Assembly: GCF_002776575.1 (NCBI RefSeq)
Contig: NZ_CP022548.1
Span: 635,001 to 699,000, forward strand
Direction: 5' to 3'
Source: Sphingorhabdus sp. YGSMI21
GTDB lineage: Bacteria > Pseudomonadota > Alphaproteobacteria > Sphingomonadales > Sphingomonadaceae
Length of the DNA: 64,000 bases
Shown: one piece after another, positions 19,108-27,601 of the stretch
Position numbering within the stretch: the first letter of the stretch is position 1
Layout: every line of letters begins with the position of its first letter
Position numbers and translations under genes: made by a program
The notes under the pieces: model-generated
Databases searched by the model: none
Told to the model about the DNA's origin: nothing
Seen by the model: the letters and a program-made list of their open reading frames with translations, nothing else

Positions 19108-20307
19108 ATGACCGATCTACTCAGTAAATTTGACCCGCTCATCCAGGAGCGTGAGAATCTCCTCGCGACGGGCGTCAAGGACCCGTTTTCGCTGGTGATG
19201 GAAGAGGTTATCTCGCCCACTGTCGCCGTCTGCAACGGCAAGGAAACTATTCTCCTCGGCACCTATAATTATATGGGCATGACCTTTGACGATGACGTTC
19301 GTCAGGCCGGCCTGAAAGCGCTGGAAGAATTTGGCTCCGGCACCACCGGCAGCCGCGTGCTCAACGGGACCTACAGCCTGCACCGCGATTGCGAGGATGC
19401 GCTGAAGGAATTTTACGACATGGACCACGCGATGGTCTTTTCTACCGGCTATCAGGCCAATCTCGGTATCATCTCCACGCTCGCCGGCAAGGGCGACTAT
19501 GTCATTCTCGACATCGACAGCCATGCGTCGATCTATGATGGCTGCGCGATGGGCAATGCCGAGATCGTCGCTTTCCGTCACAATGATGTCGAAGCGCTGG
19601 AAAAGCGGCTGAAACGCCTGCCCGCCGAGGCCGGCAAGCTGGTCGTGCTTGAAGGCGTCTATTCGATGCTCGGCGATGTCGCACCGCTCAAGGAAATGGT
19701 CCGCATCTGCAAGGAAAACGGCGCGATGGTGCTGGTCGACGAGGCCCACTCGATGGGCTTCATCGGCGAAAACGGCCGCGGCGTCTGCGAAGCGCAGGGC
19801 GTGATCGACGACGTTGATTTCATCATCGGCACGTTCAGCAAAAGCGTCGGCACGGTCGGAGGCTTCTGCGTCTCCAACCACCCCAAATTCGAAATCTTGC
19901 GGCTGGTTTGCCGTCCCTATGTGTTCACCGCCTCGCTTCCGCCCAGCGTTATGGCAACGGCCAGCACCTCGATCCGCAAGCTGATGCACAGCGGCAACAA
20001 GCGGGCGCATCTCTGGGAGAACAGCAAGAAACTCCATCAGGGCCTGCGCGATCTGGGTTTCACCCTCGGCACGCCCGAAGCGCAGAGCGCGATTATTGCG
20101 GTGATCATGCCGGATCTCGAAAAAGGCGCAATGATGTGGCAGGCGCTGCTGGCTGAAGGACTCTATGTCAATCTCGCCAGACCACCGGCGACGCCGGCGA
20201 ATATGACCTTGCTCCGTTGTTCGCTTTGTGCGGAACATACGAGCGAGCAGGTCGACCAGATATTGGGCATGTTTGAAGCGGCTGGCAAGGCTGTTGGGGC
20301 AATCTAG
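19108..20307 (+). CDS. spt: Serine palmitoyltransferase
   Basis: PLP enzyme that condenses serine with an acyl thioester to 3-ketosphinganine, the first committed step of sphingolipid synthesis. The 399-residue protein follows the soluble Sphingomonas SPT closely: LLGTYNYMGMTFD, FGSGTTGSRVLNGT, ILDIDSHASIYDGC, LVDEAHSMGF, and the PLP lysine K245 in GTFSKSVGTVGGF. The ARPPATPA and LLRCSLCAEHT motifs near the C-terminus are those of SPT rather than of KBL or AONS. It overlaps the next gene by one base (TAGTG). Confidence 0.95.
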   Translation: MTDLLSKFDPLIQERENLLATGVKDPFSLVMEEVISPTVAVCNGKETILLGTYNYMGMTFDDDVRQAGLKALEEFGSGTTGSRVLNGTYSLHRDCEDALKEFYDMDHAMVFSTGYQANLGIISTLAGKGDYVILDIDSHASIYDGCAMGNAEIVAFRHNDVEALEKRLKRLPAEAGKLVVLEGVYSMLGDVAPLKEMVRICKENGAMVLVDEAHSMGFIGENGRGVCEAQGVIDDVDFIIGTFSKSVGTVGGFCVSNHPKFEILRLVCRPYVFTASLPPSVMATASTSIRKLMHSGNKRAHLWENSKKLHQGLRDLGFTLGTPEAQSAIIAVIMPDLEKGAMMWQALLAEGLYVNLARPPATPANMTLLRCSLCAEHTSEQVDQILGMFEAAGKAVGAI

Positions 20308-20573
20308 TGTTGCCGCCGCTCAATCCATTGCGGTGGCACTGGATTATTGCGGTATTATGTATCCCAGTCGTAGCTCTGCTCGCCGGACTGATTTTCGGGC
20401 AGCGCGCAGCTGCTATTTTAATGCTTCCCTGGCCCTTGTGGTTGGCATGGCGTTTTGACAATCAGTCTGGCACCTTCTTGATGCTGGCGATACTGATATA
20501 TATCGTGTTCGCGGTCATCGCATTTTTGCTAGCAGGACTGGTCGCCATTTCCACATATGCCTCTGTCAGCTAG
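20307..20573 (+). CDS. Small membrane protein coupled to spt
   Basis: An 88-residue hydrophobic protein I do not recognise. Three membrane segments are visible (about 11-30, 34-48 and 57-85), with a basic N-terminus (PLRWHW) and a short polar loop WRFDNQSGT. Its GTG start shares a base with the spt stop codon (TAGTG), so it is probably translated by coupling to spt, and it ends 9 bases before the crotonase gene. Position suggests a membrane partner for a soluble SPT. That is inference; no homology supports it. Confidence 0.6.
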   Translation: MLPPLNPLRWHWIIAVLCIPVVALLAGLIFGQRAAAILMLPWPLWLAWRFDNQSGTFLMLAILIYIVFAVIAFLLAGLVAISTYASVS

Positions 20574-20582
20574 GACCTGCAA

Positions 20583-21377
20583 ATGACCAATTCTATCCAA
20601 ATCGAACAACGCGGCGCGATCGAGATTCTGACGCTCAACCGCCCCGACAAGCTCAACACGATGAACGAGGAAATGATCTTCGCGCTGCAGGATTACTTCC
20701 GCGAGTTGCAAAAACGCACAGAGGTCCGGGTCGTATTGTTCCGCGCCGAAGGCCGCGCCTTTTGTGCCGGTCTCGACATTGGTGGCTGGAAGAATGACGG
20801 CTCGCGGGGCCAGGTGCAGCATGTCTGGCGGACGCAGCGATCAATCGCCACGGTCATGCAGCTGATGCGGCAATGCCCGCAGCCGATTATCGCGCTGGCG
20901 CAAGGCGCGGCCTGCGGCGGCGGTTTTTCGCTGTTACTGGCCAGCGATGTCCGCTTTGGCGCGCCCTCGCTGAAGATGAATGCCGCCTATATAAAGATCG
21001 GCCTCGGCGGCTGCGACATGGGTTCCAGCTATTTCCTGCCGCGCATGGTCGGTGCTTCCATTGCTGCCGAGCTTATCCTGACCGGCCGTTTCATCCATGC
21101 CGAACGGGCGGAGAAATACGGGTTGATCAGCGAGATGGTCGAAGAGGACAAGCTGCTATCGACCGGCCTGTCCCTGGCCGAGGAGATGCTCGACACCGCG
21201 CCAATGGGCCTGCGCCTGTCAAAGGATGCCCTGAACCGCAATATCGATGCGCAAAGTTTCGAGGCGGCGCTCGCCATCGAGGACCGGCAGCAGGTGATGC
21301 TCTCGATGACCGAAGACAGCCGCGAGGCGGCGAAGGCCTTTTTTGCCAAGAGGAAGCCGGATTACAAGGACCGTTAG
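20583..21377 (+). CDS. Crotonase (enoyl-CoA hydratase/isomerase) family protein
   Basis: A 264-residue crotonase with the family core: LNRPDKLNTMNEEM, an oxyanion-hole motif GRAFCAGLDIGGW, and GAACGGGFSLLLASDVRFG. In canonical hydratases the second oxyanion motif is followed by CEL with a catalytic Glu, and a second Glu follows about 20 residues on (QPEI). Here the first position is Ser (GGGFSLLL) and the second appears to be Tyr (AAYIKIG), while an Asp is present in GCDMGSSYFLPR. It is therefore probably not a standard hydratase. It follows the small membrane gene by 9 bases on the spt strand. Confidence 0.8.
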   Translation: MTNSIQIEQRGAIEILTLNRPDKLNTMNEEMIFALQDYFRELQKRTEVRVVLFRAEGRAFCAGLDIGGWKNDGSRGQVQHVWRTQRSIATVMQLMRQCPQPIIALAQGAACGGGFSLLLASDVRFGAPSLKMNAAYIKIGLGGCDMGSSYFLPRMVGASIAAELILTGRFIHAERAEKYGLISEMVEEDKLLSTGLSLAEEMLDTAPMGLRLSKDALNRNIDAQSFEAALAIEDRQQVMLSMTEDSREAAKAFFAKRKPDYKDR

Positions 21378-21383
21378 CATCTC

Positions 21384-21472
21384 GTCATCCTGAATTTGTT
21401 TCAGGATCTCGTCACTCTTGCCACCATCTTGCGGTTCGGACGCCCGGGGTCCTGAAACAAGTTCAGGGTGAC
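21384..21472. repeat. Dispersed inverted repeat (CTGAACTTGTTTCAGGA type)
   Basis: Left arm 21384-21406 (GTCATCCTGAATTTGTTTCA and three more bases) and right arm 21450-21472 are reverse complements with two mismatches in 23 bases, around a 43-base spacer. It occupies the gap between two convergent genes and may serve as a bidirectional terminator. Repeats of this core are common between sphingomonad genes. Confidence 0.7.
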
Positions 21473-21493
21473 GGAATCATTTGCATGACGGGC

Positions 21494-22411
21494 TCACTTG
21501 ATCGCTCCACCCGCAATCAACCGCGGCAGCATCACCAGCGCGCCCAATATCGGCCACTTGCGTTGCCACGGTTTGATCACATAATCCGTCCCGGCGTGGC
21601 GGTTGATCTTCCACGCCAGATAGTCGATCCCGCCGGCATAGGTGGCGGACGCCTTGGCCAGTCTGGCGAGCGTGAGAATTTTGCCGTTGCGCCGCAATTG
21701 CCGCCATCTTTTTTCAACCGCATCACGGGATGCGACAATTTTGAGTTTCCGGCCTCGCGCCTCGTCCCGTTCGGCAATCGTCGCCATCACGGCCGGACCA
21801 AAGCGGGCATAGCGATGAGGATCAGAGTCCACCACCGAACCGGAGCGGTCCTTCCGCTCGGCTCGCAGCTCCGCACCATAGGTCAGTTCGAAACCCCGTT
21901 TCCAGAGATCGACGATATGATGTTCCGTGTCGATATCCATCATCGGAAAAGTCATATCGAACAAGGTGATGGAAGCGCCTTCTATCGCTTCAACCACCTT
22001 CGTCTGCGCCATTTCGTCGGCCTGCCACACTAGCCGCGAGGGTTGGGCAAATCGGGCCCAGACGCTGACCGCGCTGGCACCAATGCGGTTCAGCCTGTGA
22101 AAATCCTTCTCGCTGAGGACCGCCACCTTGGCAACCAGTCCGTCATGTTCCGCCGGGAAGACATTGGGCGGCAAGCGCCTGTTCGCTGCCGCCAGCCAGC
22201 TTTTTCCATAAGCCGCCTCGTAATCCGAAACGATCAGATAAAAATCGAGCATCTGCCCGTCGAGCTCGGTGGACCGCAGGCAGGAACCGTAGAATAGTAC
22301 CGCCCGCGACGCCTCGCCATATTGCGCGGCAATCGAGGAGGCAAAGGCCGACACCCGGCTGTCGACGGGCTGGGCCAGTTCCTGTGCAATCAATGTCTTG
22401 AGTTCGCTCAC
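21494..22411 (-). CDS. Tam41-like nucleotidyltransferase (putative)
   Basis: A 305-residue protein without a certain family assignment. The pattern VLFYGSCLRSTELDGQMLDF followed by YLIVSDYEAAYG resembles the nucleotidyltransferase signature of mitochondrial Tam41/Mmp37, a CDP-diacylglycerol synthase (YGSGVF...MLDFxxxV.D). AKVAVLSEKDFHRL after it also resembles that family. The C-terminal part is basic (VEKRWRQLRRNGKIL, AWKINRHAG) with a hydrophobic tail (ILGALVMLPRLIAG) that could touch the membrane. It lies 15 bases downstream of a lipid kinase gene on the same strand. If the match is right, a phospholipid or ceramide-1-phosphate cytidylyltransferase role is plausible. Confidence 0.5.
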   Translation of the reverse strand: MSELKTLIAQELAQPVDSRVSAFASSIAAQYGEASRAVLFYGSCLRSTELDGQMLDFYLIVSDYEAAYGKSWLAAANRRLPPNVFPAEHDGLVAKVAVLSEKDFHRLNRIGASAVSVWARFAQPSRLVWQADEMAQTKVVEAIEGASITLFDMTFPMMDIDTEHHIVDLWKRGFELTYGAELRAERKDRSGSVVDSDPHRYARFGPAVMATIAERDEARGRKLKIVASRDAVEKRWRQLRRNGKILTLARLAKASATYAGGIDYLAWKINRHAGTDYVIKPWQRKWPILGALVMLPRLIAGGAIK

Positions 22412-22426
22412 GCGAAACGCCTTAGC

Positions 22427-23401
22427 TCAGGCAGCGAGCCGAAGGAAGGATACTGGCTTGGTTGATTTCAGCACGATCGGTTGTCCCGGCTGGGCGGAGA
22501 AAAGCTCGCCATCCATCAGGACATTGCTGCCGTCGCCCTCGATCCGGATCATGTCTCCGCGCTCCAGATGGATACCCTTCTGGACATTTCTTCCCAGCCG
22601 ACCGAAAATCACCGAGAGCAGAAAACGCACTATCGCTCCGGCCTGCTGGTCAATGGCCAGAAACTGCATGCGGCCAATCGCATTCTTGTTCCGCATGGAT
22701 CGCTTCATCAGCAACAGCTTCTCCAGCGTGGTGACGATCAACACCGCAAAATTGCCCTGGAACTGACCATCCCGAATCAGCGATATCTTGATCGGCGTCG
22801 ACCGCTTCGGCAAAAACTTGCCCTTTATTCCAAACAAAACGGACGCCAGTGCGGCGAAAACCGTCAGCACATGCGCGGCCGCGTTGGGCAGGCCCAGCGG
22901 ATAGATCTTGTGGCGGCAATAGAGAATGAATTCCGACAGTCCGGCTCCGCCGAGAAACATGCCGAGCACGACCTTGCTATCCTTGCTGCCGTCGGACAGC
23001 GCGATCAGTTCCCGGTCGACGAGATGTTCGTGCAAATCGTGTTTGGCCAGCTCGACGATCCGTTCCAGCGCCTTCAGCGGATTGCCCTCGGCGCCCAGAT
23101 CAAGTGCGATCAGGTTCGTCTTGCCATTGGGCAGTACCGCAACCGGTGGCGGATTGTCGCCGAAATGACCACCCTGGTGCAATTCGGTCAGCGCTGCCTG
23201 CACCGTGCCGTCACCGCCGTTGATGACCAGCACCTTCGGCTTCACACGGGCGATGGTCTCCAGCGCCTTGGCAATTTCATCGACATGATCGACTTCATAG
23301 TGGAAAACATCGCTGTTCTTCACGCAGTAGGAGCGCACTTCTGGCAAAATCGACCGGTTTCCGGTTGAGTTCGGATTGGAAAGAAGTGCGACATTTGCCA
23401 T
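22427..23401 (-). CDS. Diacylglycerol/sphingosine-kinase-type lipid kinase
   Basis: A 324-residue lipid kinase with the DAGK catalytic domain: VALLSNPNSTGNR at the start, the nucleotide loop VLVINGGDGTVQAAL, AVLPNGKTNLIALDLG, and a C-terminal beta domain ending with LMDGELFSAQPGQPIV. Normal length. In Caulobacter a lipid kinase of this class, CpgB, encoded in the sphingolipid locus, phosphorylates ceramide on the way to ceramide phosphoglycerate. By position this one is a ceramide kinase candidate; diacylglycerol or undecaprenol cannot be excluded. It leads a two-gene unit with the nucleotidyltransferase. Confidence 0.8.
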   Translation of the reverse strand: MANVALLSNPNSTGNRSILPEVRSYCVKNSDVFHYEVDHVDEIAKALETIARVKPKVLVINGGDGTVQAALTELHQGGHFGDNPPPVAVLPNGKTNLIALDLGAEGNPLKALERIVELAKHDLHEHLVDRELIALSDGSKDSKVVLGMFLGGAGLSEFILYCRHKIYPLGLPNAAAHVLTVFAALASVLFGIKGKFLPKRSTPIKISLIRDGQFQGNFAVLIVTTLEKLLLMKRSMRNKNAIGRMQFLAIDQQAGAIVRFLLSVIFGRLGRNVQKGIHLERGDMIRIEGDGSNVLMDGELFSAQPGQPIVLKSTKPVSFLRLAA

Positions 23402-23436
23402 GAATTAGCCCCAAATTGTCCCGCGTGCTGAATACA

Positions 23437-23919
23437 TCACATATATTTCATGGTGATGCGGATGGATTTAACCTCATTGCCAAGGGCAAATTTGGTTTTC
23501 TTGTAACTTGGCTTGCCAAGGTTGAAGATGTTGATGCTCGGATTGTTCGACATGCCGCCGCCGTCGCTGGACAGGTCGGTCTTGCCGTTGCCGTTAAGGT
23601 CGTGACGCACCGCAATCGCATATTCGCCGGTCTGGCTGAACGGCAGGCAGAAAGTCATGGTCTTAGCGCTGACCGGCACTTCGATGCGCGAGAGCCAGGC
23701 GCCGCTTTTCAGCCATTCGTCCTTGGTGCCACGATAGCTCTGGACGCGAACCTTGCCAGTGGCTTCTTTCAGACCTTCGATTTCCACTTTTACAGCGGGT
23801 CCCTTGCCGGACTGGCACTGGCGCATGTCATTGGGTATGACGCGGCCGCCGGCAAATGCAGGGGCAGAAGAAAGCAAAATAGTAGTCGATAATGCGATAG
23901 ATGCCGCAAATTTCAACAT
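23437..23919 (-). CDS. DUF2141 exported protein
   Basis: A 160-residue protein with a clear signal peptide (FAASIALSTTILLSSAPAFA, cleavage after about residue 23). The mature part carries the DUF2141 pattern: VKVEIEGLKEATGKVRVQSY, FCLPFSQTGEYAIAVRHDLN and GNGKTD. Periplasmic; no known activity. It is on the same strand as the lipid kinase, 35 bases upstream of it, so it may be the first gene of that transcript. A link to outer membrane sphingolipids is a guess from position. Confidence 0.8.
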   Translation of the reverse strand: MLKFAASIALSTTILLSSAPAFAGGRVIPNDMRQCQSGKGPAVKVEIEGLKEATGKVRVQSYRGTKDEWLKSGAWLSRIEVPVSAKTMTFCLPFSQTGEYAIAVRHDLNGNGKTDLSSDGGGMSNNPSINIFNLGKPSYKKTKFALGNEVKSIRITMKYM

Positions 23920-24045
23920 GACGTAGTAACTCCTAGTCGTTATACCCGCGCCATTACTCCGGCACGGACAAGAATCAGCCCCCCGATCTACCGATTGCTA
24001 TGGATTTGATTTGCGGCGAAAACATGGTGAGAGGTAGACAACAAG

Positions 24046-25257
24046 TTGAAACTGCTGACTTCCACTGATCGCTATCTGGCAAAATTGATAGCGGTGCCCC
24101 TGTTCAGCACATTGGTGATCGCGGCGATGCTGCTGGTGCTGGAAAAAATGCTGCGTCTTTTCGATTTTGTCGCGGCAGAAGGCGGCCCCGTCAGCGTCGT
24201 CTGGCGGATGCTGGCCAATCTTATCCCCGAATATCTGTCGCTTGGCATTCCGATCGGTCTGCTGCTCGGGATCCTGCTCGCATTTCGCCAGCTTGCCCTG
24301 AGTTCCGAACTCGATGTTTTCCGCGCAGTAGGACAGGGTTACGGACGGTTGCTCCGGGTACCCTATCTGTTCACCATCGCCCTGATGCTGGTCAATCTGG
24401 CGCTGGTCGGTTTTATCCAGCCACTCTCGCGCTATTATTACGAGGAATTACGCTTCGAATTGCGGTCAGGCGCGCTCGGCGCGTCGATCAAGGTTGGCGA
24501 ATTCACCAATCTGGGGAACCGGATGACCCTGCGGATCGAGGAAAGTCGCGACAACGGGACGAAATTGAGCGGGATGTTCGTCCGCGCCGAGAACAAGAAA
24601 GGGCAGACTGTCTCGGTCACTGCGAAAAACGGCCAGTTTCTGGCGACTGACGATCCCGACACGATCATCCTGCGGCTCACCGACGGCGTTCTGGTCCATG
24701 ACGCACCGAATTACGAAAAGCCGCGGATATTAAGCTTCAGCAACCATGATCTGCCGATCGACCTGCCCGATATCGAGACGTTCCGATCGCGCGGTGGCAA
24801 GGATCTGGAGTATACGATACCCGAACTGGTCCGGGTCGGACAGGACCAAAACCGGCCGGTTGCCGAACGCAACGAAAGCCGCGCCAATTTCCATTTCCGC
24901 ATGGTCGAGGTGGTGATGATGCTGCTCTTGCCGCTCTTGGCGGTGGCGCTCGCGGTTCCCCCGAAACGCTCCAGTTCCGCGCTCGGCGTATTCCTGTCGA
25001 TCATCATGATTGTGACCTATCATAAGGTCAACGAATATGGCGAGGACGTCGGGGCTCTCGGCCTTATCGATCCGATCATCGCCCTGTGGCTGCCCTTCTG
25101 CCTGTTCGCCGCGCTGATCATATGGATGTATCATGTCGCAGCCCATGTGCCGGGCGGCCAGCCGATCGGCGCTCTGGAAAAGGCCTTCTCCAAATTCGGT
25201 GGGGTTTTCAAGGGGCTGCTCAATTTCAATCGCAAACGCGCATTGATGAAGGAATAG
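24046..25257 (+). CDS. LptF/LptG-family permease (first of pair)
   Basis: A 403-residue inner membrane protein of the YjgP/YjgQ family. The layout is three N-terminal membrane helices (including VPLFSTLVIAAMLLVLEKML and LSLGIPIGLLLGILLAF), a periplasmic beta-jellyroll (about 135-270; LRIEESRDNGTKLSGMFV), then three C-terminal helices (VVMMLLLPLLAVALAVPPKR). In LPS export LptF and LptG form the membrane part of the LptB2FG ABC transporter. The start is a TTG preceded at some distance by GAGAGG; the upstream frame has a stop at 24028. Six bases separate it from its partner. Given the sphingolipid neighbours it may move ceramide-based lipids. Confidence 0.88.
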   Translation: MKLLTSTDRYLAKLIAVPLFSTLVIAAMLLVLEKMLRLFDFVAAEGGPVSVVWRMLANLIPEYLSLGIPIGLLLGILLAFRQLALSSELDVFRAVGQGYGRLLRVPYLFTIALMLVNLALVGFIQPLSRYYYEELRFELRSGALGASIKVGEFTNLGNRMTLRIEESRDNGTKLSGMFVRAENKKGQTVSVTAKNGQFLATDDPDTIILRLTDGVLVHDAPNYEKPRILSFSNHDLPIDLPDIETFRSRGGKDLEYTIPELVRVGQDQNRPVAERNESRANFHFRMVEVVMMLLLPLLAVALAVPPKRSSSALGVFLSIIMIVTYHKVNEYGEDVGALGLIDPIIALWLPFCLFAALIIWMYHVAAHVPGGQPIGALEKAFSKFGGVFKGLLNFNRKRALMKE

Positions 25258-25263
25258 TCGGAC

Positions 25264-26352
25264 ATGGATTTTTTCCCATCCCGTACCCTTGCCATCTATA
25301 TGGCCAAGATGTTCATCATCCGGACGCTGGCCGTTCTTGCCCTGTTAGTATTGGTGCTGCAGGCGCTCGACCTGCTCGGTGAGAGCGGCAAAATCATGGC
25401 CTATGAAGGCAATGGCGAAGCCGAGCTATGGACCTATGTGTCCCTGCGCGCACCGCAGCTTGTCGCCCGTTTTCTGCCCTTTTCGGTTCTGCTCGGAACG
25501 ATCATCACCCTCGCCACCCTGAACCAGAACAGCGAAGTCATCTCGATGAAGGCGGGCGGTCTTTCCGCCCATCAGATTCTCGCACCATTGATCGTCACCA
25601 GCATGGGCGTGGCGCTATTGTCCTTCATATTCAATGAAACCATTGTCGCGCCTGCCACCGCCCGACTGTCGCAATGGGAGAAAGTCGAATTTGGCCCGAT
25701 CCCGGCGGAGAGCAATGTCCGCACCAATGTCTGGGTGAAGGATGGCAATAATCTGATAAACGCGCGGACCGTGACCGGCCGCGGCAAGGATGTCCTGTTG
25801 CAGGACATCACTATATACAATCGCACCGGCAACGGGCTCAAAAGCCTGATGCAGGGCAAGGAAGCGCGATTCACCGGCGAAGGCTGGAAAGTCACCGACG
25901 TCACCCAGTTTGATGTCAGCACGGGAACGGAGGAGACAAAAGCCGAGTTGATGATCGGCGATTCGATCCGGCCGGACCAGTTCACGCTGACCAATGTCGA
26001 TGCGGACAGCCTGTCGATTTTTGCATTGCGCACGGCGATTGACGAACTCGAACGTGCGGGCCGTCCGACGATGAGTCTCAAGGCCGGCTGGTGGCACAAG
26101 ATTTCCGGACCGATGTCCTCGATCCTGATGCCGTTGCTCGGGGCTGTCGCCGCTTTCGGTCTGGCCCGGTCCGGACAATTGTTCCTGCGCGCCGTGATCG
26201 GCATGGCGCTCGGCTTTGCCTATTTTGTCGCCGACAATTTCGCGCTCGCGATGGGGAATATCGGCGCTTATCCGACCTTGCTGGCGGCCTGGGCACCGTT
26301 CATGCTGTTCTTCCTGATCGGCGAAACCGTGCTGATCCGGACCGAGGAATAG
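25264..26352 (+). CDS. LptF/LptG-family permease (second of pair)
   Basis: A 362-residue YjgP/YjgQ-family permease. It shares the six-helix, central-jellyroll plan: AKMFIIRTLAVLALLVLVLQ as first helix, PFSVLLGTIITLATLNQNSE, a periplasmic part with WVKDGNNLINARTV, then ISGPMSSILMPLLGAVAAFG and MALGFAYFVADNFALAMG. The sequence of the second half resembles LptG more than LptF. It is 6 bases after the first permease, so they form a heterodimer-type operon. No LptB, LptC or LptA is nearby. Confidence 0.88.
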   Translation: MDFFPSRTLAIYMAKMFIIRTLAVLALLVLVLQALDLLGESGKIMAYEGNGEAELWTYVSLRAPQLVARFLPFSVLLGTIITLATLNQNSEVISMKAGGLSAHQILAPLIVTSMGVALLSFIFNETIVAPATARLSQWEKVEFGPIPAESNVRTNVWVKDGNNLINARTVTGRGKDVLLQDITIYNRTGNGLKSLMQGKEARFTGEGWKVTDVTQFDVSTGTEETKAELMIGDSIRPDQFTLTNVDADSLSIFALRTAIDELERAGRPTMSLKAGWWHKISGPMSSILMPLLGAVAAFGLARSGQLFLRAVIGMALGFAYFVADNFALAMGNIGAYPTLLAAWAPFMLFFLIGETVLIRTEE

Positions 26353-26357
26353 CCGCT

Positions 26358-27458
26358 TCAGTTTCTCCCGGCGCTGCCCCGCACGAGTCCGGTGATCAGA
26401 GTCCACAGACTGTCATGATCCGCCCGGTAGAATTTGGAGTCGCTCGGCAATTCCGCCGCCAGACGGCGATGCGCTTCGCCCAGGCTGTGATAGGGAACCC
26501 CCGGCAACAGATGGTGCAGCGCGTGATAGCGCAGGCCCACCGGCGCCCATAAGGCAGGCAGGGTTGCCGGCGGCGGGACATTGACGCTGTCGAGATATTG
26601 CGCGGTCACGCTCATTTCCTGTCCGTCATTTTCCCAAAGATGGGCAACCAGCGTGCGAATCTGGTTCAGCACCACACTGCCCGACATAACCGCCAGAAAA
26701 ATCAGAAAGGCGCGCAGCGGGATGACGTCGGTCGCGACCATGGCCAGCAAAGCGATCGCCCAGACACTGGCACCGATTTCGCAGGCCAGCCAGCGGCGTT
26801 TGAGGTCACCCTCGGGCGGCTTGCGGCGGAATTCGGGATTGATGATCAGGCCCGAATAGCGCTCGACGACAAGCTTGCGCAGTGGCGGTATCACAGCGGA
26901 CAGCGGGCCGAGAACGGCATAGCGGAACAACAACGCCACCGGCGCCAGCGCCGCGACAATCACGAACAACGGCACCGACCAGGGCTTCATCAGCGCCAGC
27001 GGCAAATATTCCGGGTCTTCCACCGTGCCATATTTCTTGGTCCGGTGATGGATGCTGTGAATGCCCTCGTACATGAAAGATGGAATCAGCATCGGCACGC
27101 CAAACAGGGCATTCCACGCGAAATGGAAGCCGGGCAGCGCATTGCGCCGGACATGGGTGAGTTCATGAATGAAGCTCCCAGCCCGGTATAGCGCCAGCAC
27201 CGCGATCAGACCGAACGCGATGGCGATACCGGTCGACTGGCTGATAATGGCGCCGGCGAGCGAGCCATAGCCCACGGCCACCGATGCCAGGAAATCCGCC
27301 CAATAGATGACCGGCCTGGGCGTATTGAGGTCGCGCGTGACCTTGGCCGCCGTGCGGATCAGCTCGACATCCTCGGGAACGGGCACAGCCGCGTTGATCC
27401 GGCGCGGATCTGCCGCTGCCGCTGGCGAATTTTTCGGAGAAATAGTTGTCGAACTCAT
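26358..27458 (-). CDS. Membrane fatty acid desaturase/hydroxylase family protein
   Basis: A 366-residue di-iron membrane enzyme with three histidine boxes: FIHELTHVRR (HxxxH), GIHSIHHRTKKYG (HxxHH) and YHALHHLLPGVPYHS (HxxHH). Four or more hydrophobic segments flank them, such as ITFGL-like IAIAFGLIAVLALYRAG and LFVIVAALAPVALLFRY. The start at 27458 is backed by GCAGGTG 5 bases upstream. It ends 5 bases from the LptG-like stop and is divergent from bcerS. Substrate is unknown; ceramide or its acyl chain is a reasonable candidate from context. Confidence 0.85.
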   Translation of the reverse strand: MSSTTISPKNSPAAAADPRRINAAVPVPEDVELIRTAAKVTRDLNTPRPVIYWADFLASVAVGYGSLAGAIISQSTGIAIAFGLIAVLALYRAGSFIHELTHVRRNALPGFHFAWNALFGVPMLIPSFMYEGIHSIHHRTKKYGTVEDPEYLPLALMKPWSVPLFVIVAALAPVALLFRYAVLGPLSAVIPPLRKLVVERYSGLIINPEFRRKPPEGDLKRRWLACEIGASVWAIALLAMVATDVIPLRAFLIFLAVMSGSVVLNQIRTLVAHLWENDGQEMSVTAQYLDSVNVPPPATLPALWAPVGLRYHALHHLLPGVPYHSLGEAHRRLAAELPSDSKFYRADHDSLWTLITGLVRGSAGRN

Positions 27459-27601
27459 AAACACCTGCATTATCGTTGGTTGGCCTAGAGCAACATAACG
27501 TGGCGAGATCATGGCAAGGGCAAGACCGCAATGGCGCGCCTGCCCTTGACATTGCGCCTCGATTAACGCCACAGCCAGCCGCATATATAGAAGGATAAAA
27601 T

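Noticed and set aside
18083..20307. A complete Pycsar anti-phage system
   Set aside because: Only an effector-like membrane protein is present; no nucleotide cyclase or other defence gene is nearby.
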